From the NCBI RefSeq assembly GCF_037126465.1, contig NC_088205.1, positions 24,687,982 to 24,751,981 of the forward strand: 64,000 nucleotides of DNA, in the 5' to 3' direction. A model generated the notes under the pieces. The model was not told the origin of the DNA. It searched no databases and saw only the letters and a list, made by a program, of their open reading frames with translations. The stretch is from Ornithodoros turicata. Its lineage: Eukaryota > Arthropoda > Arachnida > Ixodida > Argasidae. Shown here in pieces: positions 52,185 through 62,869 of this stretch. Position 1 is the stretch's first letter. Every line of letters begins with the position of its first letter. Both the position numbers and the translations under genes were made by a program.

Positions 52185-53829
52185 GTGTTTGAGATTCAAA
52201 ATTACAGACTAAGATGGCTTCTATGGCTGCACGCAGAGAAATGGATACTCATGGAACGATGCGACAGCACCAGAGGAGACGTGTTTCGCCGTGTTTGCGG
52301 CTCGTCAGCTCTGGGTAGCTGCGCATCGTGCGGAATTGGCAAACCAGGGGTCGCTCAGCGAGCGATATGCACCTGGGAGGGTGACTGGGCACTCCTCAAT
52401 GCCGCAGTGCAAGCCAGCGAATTATAATAAGGGAGAAAACCCATATATATATAAACCCATAAACGCCTGTGGCGTGCCCGTACCGATTATGACGTCATGT
52501 ACTAAACCTATTTAAGTAATGTGTAACCAGCTACGCATCTTTTGTCCTGACGTCTTTTTAACGTCTCGCTATGTAGTAAACTAGTGTTTGTAACTTCCCT
52601 AAAATCTGTTTCCGCGTCTTTTTTTGAACTTATATATATATATGCTACAAAATGGAGGTTCGAACGGAGGTTCATGTGATCGTTGAGAAAACAAGAATGC
52701 ACAAATCTTAAGTAAGGCAAAAGGAAGAAAGAACACTCACCCGTGAAAGTTGAAAGCCGGAGAATAAAAGAAAGCTGCCTCTCGCACACTACGGCATTCG
52801 CTGTTACGCTCAACATAGTTGTTCACCACATTGGCAAGTACCGCCCCGATGCTCCAGAGATTGCAGAACAAAATACGCATGATGCTGAAGTTCTAAAGAC
52901 CTTTCCGTGTGACAAAATGCAATGTCCATCCTGCCGAACTGCCACGGCGACGCGATCCGACGTGCCTCACCACTCGCCAGCCTAGACTGTTTGAAACGGC
53001 GGTTGGAGAATGTCGATGGCGATGAGGCAGACGTGGTTGCGGTTGCGCTCGGCTCGCGCTTGTTGGGAAATTGATTTCTTGTTATATTCCTCTACCTCCG
53101 TGACCGATCATTATAATGGTGTGGAAAAGCTAAAATATGTTTTTGTCACTGTTTACTGAATACGTGCGATTGTTCAGGAGTGTATGGTTATGAGGGTATA
53201 AAATAAATAAATATTATTAATGGCAGCATGAGTGATATAAATACCACGTCATACAGGTCTTACTCTACACGCGAACGGCAGAATAGAATGTAGGAATAAA
53301 ATACAGTGAGAAACAACTGATGCGCACTGAAGAAGCAACGACTTTTCCACTCCTGATAAAGGTTGACAATATGTTGAAGGTACAGTGTAGAATCAGCGAA
53401 AATATTTGCTCTGTATATCTAGTGTTGAGTGGCTCATGGAAAATCAACGTTTTGCTTTACGTTCACAATTCACCATTGACCAGGTACTGTTGAAACAGCG
53501 TTGATTCAGCGTTATGATTCTACATTCAACATTGTTCAACATTAGTCAACATTAGACAACGTAGATTCTACGTTCCACCAACAGTCGGTGTTGACTGAGT
53601 GGTTATTGAAATTCAGAGTACGACTCTACAGCGTCTGGAGCAAACCGGTAGACAAGAGGAACTCCGAGAACATAAGAAGACATCAACGGTGCAATGCATT
53701 ATAAGTATATGAACTATGCCTGTCTAAAAGCGAATGACGAGCGCGATAGCTTTGTGTCTACGAATCGTTTATGCGTTTGTTCGCACGTTTATTCTCTCGT
53801 CATTCCAGGGGAGCAGACAATTGCTCACT
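52185..53829. other. Unassigned sequence
   Basis: No gene recognised. A TA tract lies near 52630-52643. 53460-53600 is filled with CAACATT/GTTGA and ACGTAGATTCTACGTT-like variants, in the style of the other motif-rich tracts, without defined ends. Confidence 0.45.
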
Positions 53830-54155
53830 GGTTGGCTCAATGGTTAGCGTGCTGGCCATGTCATGTCAAGGCCATGCTGGGCATGGGAGGTACTCGGGTT
53901 CGAATCCCGGTGCCGGCTGTGCTGTCTGGGGTTTTTCCTGGGTTTTCCTCAGACGCTTTCAGGCATATGTCGGCCCAGGACGCACATTACCCAGGGCGTC
54001 AGTTGCGACGTTGCCCACATCTGTGAGGCCGACAACGGCGAGCTCCTTCAGCATCACCACCGCCACGAACACCGCTCACTTATCCAGAGCTGTGACTGGA
54101 CATTTTCTCACCCCGTGCACCACACGTACAGACTGTTTGAGCAACGACTGAAAAA
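53830..54155 (+). mobile_element. tRNA-headed SINE, second head type
   Basis: The head GGCTCAATGGTTAGCG (box A) and GGGTTCGAATCCC (box B at about 53897) differs from the 51102 SINE. The body shares GGCTGTGCTGTC and ATGTCGGCCCAGGACGCA but then has GACGTTGCCCACATCTGTGAGG and an end with poly-A (54150-54160). Confidence 0.85.
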
Positions 54156-55020
54156 AAAAATAAGAGAGAAAGAAAGAATGGAGAAAGCACGTCACAGAAA
54201 AAATTTTATCAGAGACATTTGCCTGTAGAGTATATACTAGAGAAATTTAATTTCATGAATTAAAGTTCTAAACCCGCCAAGTCAACATAACGTTTTCTTT
54301 TTCCTTTTTTGTCACAAATAGAAAGGGTATGTAGCATTGACCACACCACAATAAAAAGTACGTTACCCGCTACGATTGTTATAGCTGAAAAAAAAAAAAA
54401 AAGAAAAAAAGAGAAGCGAAGTTCCGAAAACCGTCGTTTTGACTCGTGCATGCTAGTGTGCGCCACACATTGACTACATATCCTTCTACCCATAAACTCA
54501 TTATCTGCATCGCTAGAATTGAAGATCACCCAGACGAAGAAGAATCGTTCCAGTGATCGTGAACGGTGGCAGGTTCAGGTTCATGGCCTTAGGCATTAAT
54601 ACCAAGTTTTAGCAGATCGGAAGTTCTCAACGATAACGCTTGGGAAAATAAGATAAGTCAATCGGCTTACATCACGTACGTTGCTGAGCTTTGATTTGAC
54701 AGCTTCCTTTATCGTGCCGTTTCCATAGGGTGTTGCCGGTCTGCAAAAAATCCCGAAAGTATGCTTCTTTCGTATCCAGAATGGAGTCGTCGTCCTTATC
54801 ATATGCTGCAATGCTGGTAATGCTATCGCCTTTCATACGCCTTTTGCAATGCGCAAAAGAGTACAGCCAGTTTTATTAGAAATTTATAAAATTACTGGTG
54901 GTGCGTGGCGTGATACTGACACACATTGAAGTACTCTGTTCCTTCGTATTACATGGATCCTCGACGCCCCCATCCTCAAAAACATTCATCCTACCTGTCA
55001 ACCCTTGACCTTCGCCTTTG
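54156..55020. other. Unassigned sequence
   Basis: No gene recognised; a poly-A tract is at about 54388-54403. Confidence 0.4.
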
Positions 55021-55100
55021 TGGAGGGCTAATAGGCTTGTGGGCACCCACCACATCATCATCCCATTTATGTGTGTGTGTGTGGGGGGGGGGGGGGGAAC
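55021..55100 (+). repeat. LINE 3' terminal fragment with TG/G run
   Basis: CACCCACCACATCATCATCCCATTT followed by a TG repeat and a G run matches the 3' end at 11785-11828. Confidence 0.55.
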
Positions 55101-55456
55101 GCACGTCCGAATGGCTATTTTGAGAGTTCGGATTTTGTAGGGAACCTGTTGAGAGGCCCGTGCTGCTGCTGAACACCAACTAGGTATCGGTGGTGGCGTC
55201 CCCTGGTGACCCATTTTTAAGCGCGAGGTGAACAGAGTATAGTGGGACAGCAGCCGAACAAATCTTGCTTTATACTTGTCATAGAAAATAAAGGCTAGTT
55301 TTTTTCTTAGGATACTCAGACAAATTACGAAAATGTAAACTGCTAACACTTATTAATGTGTGCCCCAGGCTCGTGCAGCGTGCTACAACCAGTGGGGGAG
55401 TATGACACCGAGAGCATACGACGTATTAATAGATGCAAAGTCAACTTCGAACGTGT

Positions 55457-55547
55457 AATGTAAAACCCCGACACTAGGGAACACGAAAGGACAGACACAA
55501 ACACGAAGTCTGTCCTTTCGTGTTCCTTAGTCTCGGGGTTTTACATT
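55457..55547. repeat. Hairpin with 40-bp arms
   Basis: 55457-55496 is the inverted copy of 55508-55547 with two mismatches around an 11-bp loop. The arm contains CTAGGGAACACGAAAGG. It resembles 18727-18840 in style and in the AGGGAAC core. Confidence 0.9.
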
Positions 55548-55689
55548 ATGCATCATCTTCACCAGCTCGCTTGCTTCCTAGCCATTTTTTCGAACGTGTA
55601 GCAGGACTTGAGACGTCTGCTGACGGGAGCGCACCGTGTGTGTGTGTGTGTGGGGGGGGGGGGCAAATTGCTTAATAAAAAATATCGCT

Positions 55690-55930
55690 CCTATTAAGAG
55701 GCACGTCACGACTGACGCCCTGGGGGAACGTGCGTCCTGGGCCGACTTCTAAGGGAACTGTGCCGACATATGTCAGAAAGCATCTGTGGAAACCCAGGAA
55801 AAAACGCAGACAACACAGCTGCCCCAGGGATTCGAACCCGGGTACCCCCGAGTGTCGACGTGATGTGGTGGTGGTGGTGGAAGCGTTCGCCGTTGTCGGT
55901 CACACAGAGGTGGGCAACGTCAAGTGTCAC
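55690..55930 (-). mobile_element. SINE fragment, second head type
   Basis: Reverse complement has GGGTTCGAATCCCTGG (box B), GCTGTGTTGTCTG and GTCGGCCCAGGACGCACG. Oddly, the GACGTTGCCCACCTCTGTG block, which follows the body in the 53830 copy, precedes the head here, separated by a CCA repeat. Confidence 0.7.
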
Positions 55931-56169
55931 ACATGTCACGTCACAGAGCTGGGCAAATGACGTGACATCATTTGCCTACCTGACAAAGACTCGCACTGTT
56001 TGACCGACACACTTACAGTTTCGCTTTTCTACCGTTCCCGAATGAGGCAGATATCGGCAGTGTAACACCATGGCCCTTCGTAACACTCTGCCCCATGGCT
56101 CACTGTGTCTCACGTTCCTCTACAATCTCGGTTCAGTGCGATTGCAATTATTGAGCGTCAGCATGTGAA

Positions 56170-57226
56170 ATGCACGTGTAGATCTGTGGATTATAAGGAG
56201 CTGCTAAATTTAGAGTTGAGATTAGTTATAAAATTTCTTGCAAAAGACGGTAAGAAGCCAAACGACATGCTTGAACGCATGGTGTCCAGTTTATAGGGCT
56301 TTTGCACCTTGATACAACGGCGTGAAGTTTTGGAGTAGTTGGGGAAGACAGTCGATTGAAGATGACATCACACTGGGCGTTCTGTGAGGGAACTTCTGAA
56401 GAAATGTGCCACAATGTGACACGCTTGATTTTGACACATCTGCGAATGAAAGTTTCCCGAGTAGCGGAAGAGACAGGAATGTAAGCAGGAGCAGCTTGAA
56501 ACATCATTCATGAAAACCTGGACACGTCCAAGGTTAGTGCAAGATGGAACCCGATAATTATTTTCCCAAGTCGCAAATGCAGTTCATGCATAGAGAACCA
56601 GAAGAGTTTCCTAACCTCTAAAAATTGAAGGTTGAAAAGTCTACGTGAAAGAACTGATGTTCCGAGGCTGGAACAACATAGAAGGGATAAATACACACAA
56701 AGCCTCAGTAGAGCCCTGGACCGGCAATCCAGAAGATGTGGGTTCGAGTCCTACAGCTGGCTACCCTTTTCAGTGACTTTCATCTTTCATCTTTCATTGA
56801 AAAGGCTACTGGAAAAATCATGACAACTATTTTCTGGTATGATAAAAGACTTTTATGGCTATAATTCATGTCACAGGAGATTATCACAAACAGGAGAGGC
56901 TTATGTCCTCGTAATGACGTCATTGCGAGAGGCTATCAAAGAGAACGTGCGATGAAAGCCCTCAAAATCCGTGGTGCTGCTGTATGGCAACACACCAGTG
57001 CACATGTCTATCAAAGTTCAGGCTGTAATTCACCAATGCGGGTTCCGACAAATATACCAGGTGCTACCATACAATGCAGACCTATAGCTCTCACAGATTA
57101 TTTTCTATTTCGATATGTAAAAAAAAAAATCCAAAGGCGGAGGCGCTGTTTAATGATGAAATGAAAAAAGCTGGGATGACCTGATTTGACGAGCAGCCAG
57201 AAGAATTGTTTCCCCTGGGGATTAAG
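56170..57226 (+). pseudogene. Decayed mariner transposase, broken by two insertions
   Basis: Fragments in several frames give LRLVIKFLAKDGKKPNDMLERM (56213), the motif SVRELL, IIHENLDTSKVSARWNP (56500-56550), then after the SINE at 56690-56830 REVMKAL-like sequence, NTPVHMSIKVQAVIHQCGF (57000) with the second catalytic region, and YFLFRYVKKNPKAEALFNDEMKKAG (57095-57170). After the hAT MITE the last piece IKSIKGNWGKC lies at 57775-57805. The many stops mean it is much older than the copy at 41318. Confidence 0.8.
56690..56830 (+). mobile_element. Short tRNA-like SINE inside the mariner
   Basis: TAGAGCCCTGGACCGGCAATCCAGAAGATGTGGGTTCGAGTCC has an anticodon stem (CTGGA/TCCAG) around a 7-base loop with GGC and a T-arm GTGGGTTCGAGTCCTAC. 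Degenerate acceptor and D-arm and the repeat body (TTTCATCTTTCATCTTTCA) argue for a SINE rather than a tRNA gene. Confidence 0.55.
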
Positions 57227-57771
57227 CAGTGATGGCCACTAGCTACTTCTACAGTAGTTTAACTATAACAACTAACTACTTCGCGATGGAGTAGTTTAAC
57301 TAGTACTTCAGCTACTTTTCAGGGGAGGTAGTTAAAACTACTCCTTTAACTACTGCAATATATTTTGACTACATGTCTAACTTCTGAACGTTCTCCCTCA
57401 ACACCAATCCCATCTATAGTGTTCTTGGACACCTAAACATGCATGAATCACAAGCAGCAATGAAAGTGAAGATTTAGCACACATGCACGGCACTATTGAT
57501 CTACACCTCCGTTCTCATCAAACAAGTAGCTCAAGGTAAAAGTCGGAAGCACAATCAAAAAAGTACATAAGCAAAAGTAAAGCTTGCGGCAAAATCGGAA
57601 GTAGTTGGCGCCTGCCAGTAACCTAACTACTGTAGTTAACTACTCGAAATAGTAGTTTAACTAGTAGTTGCACACTACATTTCTGCAAGTAGTTGGTAAC
57701 AACTTTTTAACTACAATCAAGTGGTTTAACTAGTAGTTTAACTACATGTAGTTAACTACTGGCCATCACTG
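57227..57771. mobile_element. AGTAGTT-rich hAT MITE, 545 bp
   Basis: Starts CAGTGATGGCCACTAG and ends CTGGCCATCACTG, a perfect 12-bp inverted pair. Flanking octamers GGATTAAG (57219-57226) and GGATCAAG (57772-57779) match 7 of 8. Both thirds next to the ends consist of AGTAGTTTAACTA variants. It splits the mariner remnant. Confidence 0.92.
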
Positions 57772-57835
57772 GGATCAAGTCGATAAAAGGAAACTGGGGG
57801 AAGTGTAATGCGAGATGAGCTGTTGAGTCGGTAAA

Positions 57836-58883
57836 CTGAAAAACACAAATACTTATTTTGACAAGTTGTTTCCTGACAAATTAGGTAAACACTCCTTGTA
57901 TTACGTTATGCCACCGTATCAGTTATTGTCACCTAAATTGATCTAATCTACCACGAAGCTCTCCAGCAAGTAGGGCATGCTCTCTAGCGTGCGTCTCTTT
58001 GAAAGGTCTCCACGCGCAGTGGAAACAGGCGGAGCTTACGAAACGCGATAACGAGCCAGAGAATTCCGCTTTATTCTCTTTTTACCGTCATAGCAAACTA
58101 CGGCTACGTTGGAACGCTGTCGAACAGAAGGCTTAATCTATATTTCACGTCTCTCTCTCTCTCTCTCTCTTCATGCTGTTAGACGTACCGTCCGTTTTAC
58201 ATTTTCTATATGAGCAACTGACTAAGCCAATATAGTGAAAGCATACATAAATGGTGTGGCAGCCGCTATTAAGATCACGTTTCGCCCTACCGAGACTGTG
58301 AACTATTCCCAAGAAAAGTTGCTTTCAGTCCTCCGACTTAGTCATATAGCATAGACCTAATCCTTTTGACATACCGTTGCGTAAATGGTAGAATGAAGGA
58401 AGTTGAAGCATGGTAACTTTTCTTTTCTGTCAGAAACATGAATTGGGTATAGGATTGGAAATCTTTCAAAATCACATAAGCTGGTACAGGATAACGACTG
58501 CCGAAATTCAACAGGATTATGGTGTTTTGTAACTGTTGTTCCTTTTCTTTTTTCTTTTGTGTTTCACATTAATTTCTTGTAATGCAGCAGGCATTACTAT
58601 TTTCAAGCCTCACCCAAGAGTGCACGCTGAGGCTGGGACTCTTAGAGTTCAATATGCGACAGCGATCGATGAAGGTCCTGATACTTTTGCAGCGTCCAGA
58701 AAACAGTAACTTATAAAGGTCCCACTAACTGCACCAGTTTTCGTTCTGCGTCATCCCAGGGCGTGTTTTAGTGGTTCCGGAAACTACTTGTTGCTTATCT
58801 GTTTTCGCGAATGTCCATATGAAGTCGCTGAGTGTAGTACAGCGCAGTACAACGTGTACATGATCTTCGCAGTAACCGTCAGC
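57836..58883. other. Unassigned sequence
   Basis: A TC simple repeat is at about 58147-58171. No gene recognised. Confidence 0.45.
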
Positions 58884-58894
58884 GACATAGCCCT

Positions 58895-59177
58895 CACCAG
58901 CTCCCGTGGCATAGTGGTTAAGATGATCGCTTTCCACGCCGAGACTGGGAGGTGACACGGGTTGGAATCCGGCCGTGCTGTCTGAGGTTTTCCCTGGGTT
59001 TTCCGAAGACTTTCCAGACGAATGTCGGCACAGCTCATAGTGACGTCGGCCCAGGACGCATATTAACTCCCCTGTCCCCCACTACTTCCTGCTGTCCTCT
59101 ATCCATCTGTCCACGTCTGTACGCCGCTCATAGCCACAGTTGCTTCGCGGCGCTAACACGGAATTAAAAAAAAAAAA
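58895..59177 (+). mobile_element. tRNA-headed SINE, complete
   Basis: Same family as 51102: CATAGTGGTTAAGATG, a decayed box B (GGGTTGGAATCCG), GTGCTGTCTGAGG, GACGAATGTCGGCAC, TTCGCGGCGCTAACACGG and poly-A. Flanked by GACATAGCCCT (58884-58894) and GACGTAGCCCT (59178-59188), 10 of 11. Confidence 0.92.
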
Positions 59178-59188
59178 GACGTAGCCCT

Positions 59189-60176
59189 TTTAATATGCCG
59201 AGCGATTCCTTCTAAGACGGTGTCGGCCGTTGCCGTTGTGCTACAAGGGCATAAGCCGTAACGGTGGCATATGCATTGCTAACATTTGAACTGCACAACG
59301 TGTTTCTCCGTCACGTGACCAGAACCTATGACATTTTGATCAGAAAGTAATCTTCCAAGTTTCGGGTGTCAGACGCGGAGCTTCATCAAGCACATTTCTT
59401 TTTACTGCATTCTCCATCATAGCGGGGGCTGGGCACAGTAAGCAAGGGACTGTCGCATCCGTACAGGTCGGTTCCGAAACTGAAGCGCAGTTTGTTTGTC
59501 GCCGACAGTAACGCCGAAAAATACGATGCGAACTGGTAGAGTCAGTAGTTCCTGTGCAAATTGATGTAATACATGGAAGGAGGATGCGCTGGATGTTCAG
59601 AGTATGCCGGAATTCTCTGTCTCTGGAAATCGGAGAATACGTCAGACGGACATGTCCAGTCAGGGAGCGCCCCTTTGGCGACCTGCAGATCACAGACTCT
59701 ACCCGACCGATTTAACGCAGGACCTATTTAATGCATAGTTCAATACACACTCAGCGTTCACATGATGAAGGCGAGATGCGAAGTACGGCTGCAAAGACTA
59801 GAAGAAGCCAGCTACCCAAAAAGTTGATACCGGACATTCTGAATAGATTAATAAAACCTTAGGATGGGGGCAAAGAAATGTGATGACGGTGATAAGAAAA
59901 AATATGGGGTTACCCCATAGGTCAACAAGGATTTAAAAAACAGTGGCAAATAGATTAGTAAGTGTGATTTCGAAGAAAACGTGAGTTTGAGGTCCTTAAT
60001 ACAAAAAAAGTAAATCAAGAAAGAAAGGAAGCAGGAGTGCCATATTAGGAATGAAGATTGGTTCAGAGAATGCAAGGCAGGGGTTGTATACAGACATGTA
60101 CAAGATACCTTTCAAATAGCAATCTAACGTTTCACGGACCTCCCGCCGTAATCTGGGCGGGAGCTCCGACGTCTGT
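59189..60176. other. Unassigned sequence, probably includes the LINE 5' UTR
   Basis: No gene recognised. The last part (about 60090-60176) leads straight into the LINE ORF1 and may be its 5' UTR. Confidence 0.4.
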
Positions 60177-61507
60177 ATGACACTTCCCACAGGTCAACAG
60201 GTCCCCGTCAGCCCTGCCAAACGACAACGGGTGGAGAGCCCTTCCTCTGGTGATGCCGACAATCCACAGGCCGTGAATGTTCCCGATAACACCATGGACA
60301 CTTCGGTACCGGCAGCTCCTCAGCAGACAGATGAGTTGAACGATGGAAACCTCGCCACTTCTCATCATGACTGGTTCACCACAGTCACCTGCAGGAAGAA
60401 CCGAGCCGGCGGTATTCCCATACTGTTTCGACCAGCAACTAGTGACTACTCCTTCTGGAAGGTCAACCCTAATGTATTCGCCAGCGAAACACGCCTGCTA
60501 GCCCAACAACAGGTTATACACCACCGTTTCCACCGAGATGGATCTCTCTTCGTCTCCGTCCAGTCTCAAGCGGCTGCCCGCAATCTTTTGTCAGCTCAGT
60601 GTTTAGCTGGAATCCCCTGTATCCCCTACAGTACGTCAATCGTACGCCAGAGATATGGGTAAGGTTTATGCGGTACCTAAGGAATACTCCAATGACGATC
60701 TCGTTCTCTACCTGAAAGACGCAGGGGTTATATCGGCCAGGCGACAAGTTCGGCACTCCATGGCAGAAGATGGCGGAGATGTGTTCACCCCGTTACCTAG
60801 CGTCATCCTAACTTTTCAACCCACAATCCCTCTTCCACACCGAATTGCCCTCGGGTTTCAGACCTTCATCGTTCAAGAATACATAGAAGGTCCCCATGCA
60901 GTGCTATAAGTGTCAACGCTTTGGCCATCTTGCTCGAAATTGCAGAGGTGCTACTAGGTGTGGCGTATGCGCTGGGCCTCACCACCGATCTGACTGCAAC
61001 AATAAGAGAGAGCCAAATTGTGCCAACTGTAAATCCGGCCATCCTGCATCCTTCTCTTTATGTCCCGTGAAAGCCGCCGCCACAAAAAGACATCAAGACC
61101 GTATATTACGCCTTCCTCCTGACGCTCCCAGGGGCGGCAGTGCCACCGTCACGCCTCGTACGGATGACCACGACTTTCCTACACTCCCACCCCGGTCTTC
61201 ACAAGGCGAACGGAGGTTGCAGAACGCCACCGCGACGAAGCCCATCAGCACTAGCCACCCGACACACCGGGGTCCCTCAAGGCAGATTACCCGCACTTAC
61301 GCCAGTGTAACAGACCCATCAGTCATGAGACGACAGTTGGCACCACCAACCACCGAAGCTGTCCCCTATCTGACACTCTTCTCTGCTGTGCTCACGGCAG
61401 TCAAGGCAATTGTCGCTGCCTTTCCTGGTGCGTCGCGACTGCCCGAGGTTCAAGCGCTTTTGGCATTGGAGGCATTATCGTTCTCTCTGCATAATAGAAC
61501 TGTATAG
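60177..61507 (+). pseudogene. RNase H-type LINE ORF1 (gag-like) with zinc knuckles, two frameshifts
   Basis: Three overlapping frames (60177-60662, 60655-60909, 60896-61507) together form one protein of roughly 440 residues. It starts MTLPTGQQVPVSPAKR, has WFTTVTCRKNRAGGIPILF and SFWKVNPNVF in the N-terminal part, and three zinc knuckle-like units: CYKCQRFGHLARNC, CGVCAGPHHRSDC and CANCKSGHPASFSLC. A serine/threonine-rich tail and a helical C-terminus follow. The protein packages the LINE RNA. The frameshifts near 60655 and 60900 are the only visible damage. Confidence 0.85.
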
Positions 61508-61519
61508 AAAGGCCATCGC

Positions 61520-62869
61520 GATGCAGTGAAATCCTCGCAGCCTACGTAAGAAGCTCCCAGATTTTAAATATCATCTTTACCAGTACAAGTTTCCTTTCAT
61601 AGCTGTATGCGAACATGGCATGGATGCAGCACATCGCGTTATTGGTTATCGATCTCATCAATCCTCTGAGAGCAGAACAGCGTTATACATTCGTAATGAC
61701 CTCGTTGCTGCTCCCATAGGGTCAGTTTGTCATCGATCTTATGATTGTGTCTCCTGTAAGATCCGCCTTGGGAACATGCTGTTAACCGTTGTCAGTATCT
61801 ATCTACGTCCCGCGCCCTAGGTTCCGTGGGCTGACCTCCACCGCTTGTTCAGTTCACTGGAATCCTTAGCTCTTGTACGGGTAACTTCAATGCTCATCAT
61901 ACGGCCTAGGGAAGCCGTAGAACGGATGGACAGGGGAGGAGATTGTTAGAAGCAATGAAGACTGCTCACATGTGCCTCCTAAATAGCCGTCAGCCAACTT
62001 ATATGCGATCACCAACGTCACTCGATGTCCTGGATCTTTCCTGGTGCTCAGCAGACATAATTCGCTACGTGTCGTGCGCTACCGATGTCGACACCCGAGG
62101 TAGTGACCACTTTCCCATCTATATTTCGCACGAAAGACTGCCTCTGTCACCCACTACTGGACTGATCCCTTTTACGAACTGGGCACTCATTCGTGCTGGC
62201 CTCCGAACATCTGTGCACACCGGCATGTCCTCAGAGGCCCTCTTGCAAGGCATTCGTTCCGCCATGCAGGACGCGGTGGTCATGTGTAAACGGGTCGCAG
62301 GTCACGTCAGGCATTCTCCAGCAATTAACCACCTCAGAGCATTATGTCGCCGAGCCGAGAGAACGGCCCGCCGAACTGGGCAGCTTCGTGATATTGTGGC
62401 GTACCGCCGGATGAAAGCTAAAGTAACACGAGAACTTAAGAAAGAGGACCGGGAGCGCTGGCCTAAGTTTTGTCAACACCTTTCACCATTTGACCCCGCC
62501 ACAAAGATATGGAGGACAATTCGAGCTCTGAAGGATGCGCCCCCACAAAATAATCCTCTCGCCGCATTCGCTATCCTTAAGGGTGTAGACGAAACCACGC
62601 TCGCGACAGATTTCTCCGTCGTCCTAACGACACCAGCGGCTGCCTCAACGTCTGCAGTACACAACAGTTTCGTTCCAAGCCTGCAGGCAGAAATCCACCA
62701 AGACTGGCCCCGTCCACCGGAGGTTATGGACCGCGACTTTACTCTAATTGAGCTGAAGACCGCGTTGAAACTTGTCAATGTGCGATCGTCCCCGGGACCA
62801 GATAAAATCACTTACGCCGCCCTGCGAAACCTTGACGAGCCGTCACTCCAAGCTCTCCTTCATGTTTAG
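61520..62869 (+). pseudogene. LINE ORF2: endonuclease and start of reverse transcriptase
   Basis: An apurinic-type endonuclease is readable in two frames: FIAVCEHGMD and VIGYRSHQ (about 61600-61650), RTALYIRND, VVSIYLRPAP, then after a frameshift LNSRQPTYMRSPTSLDVLDLSW and DVDTRGSDHFPIYI (62090-62130). 62200-62700 is the linker, and 62740-62869 begins the polymerase (LKTALKLVNVRSSPGPDKITYAALRNL). A region around the GDFN motif, near 61880-61920, is damaged, and a stop at 62867 ends the frame at LLHV. Confidence 0.82.

Noticed and set aside
56705..56760. Functional tRNA-Ala gene
   Set aside because: Anticodon stem and T-arm fit, but acceptor and D-arm do not pair and a SINE-like body follows.
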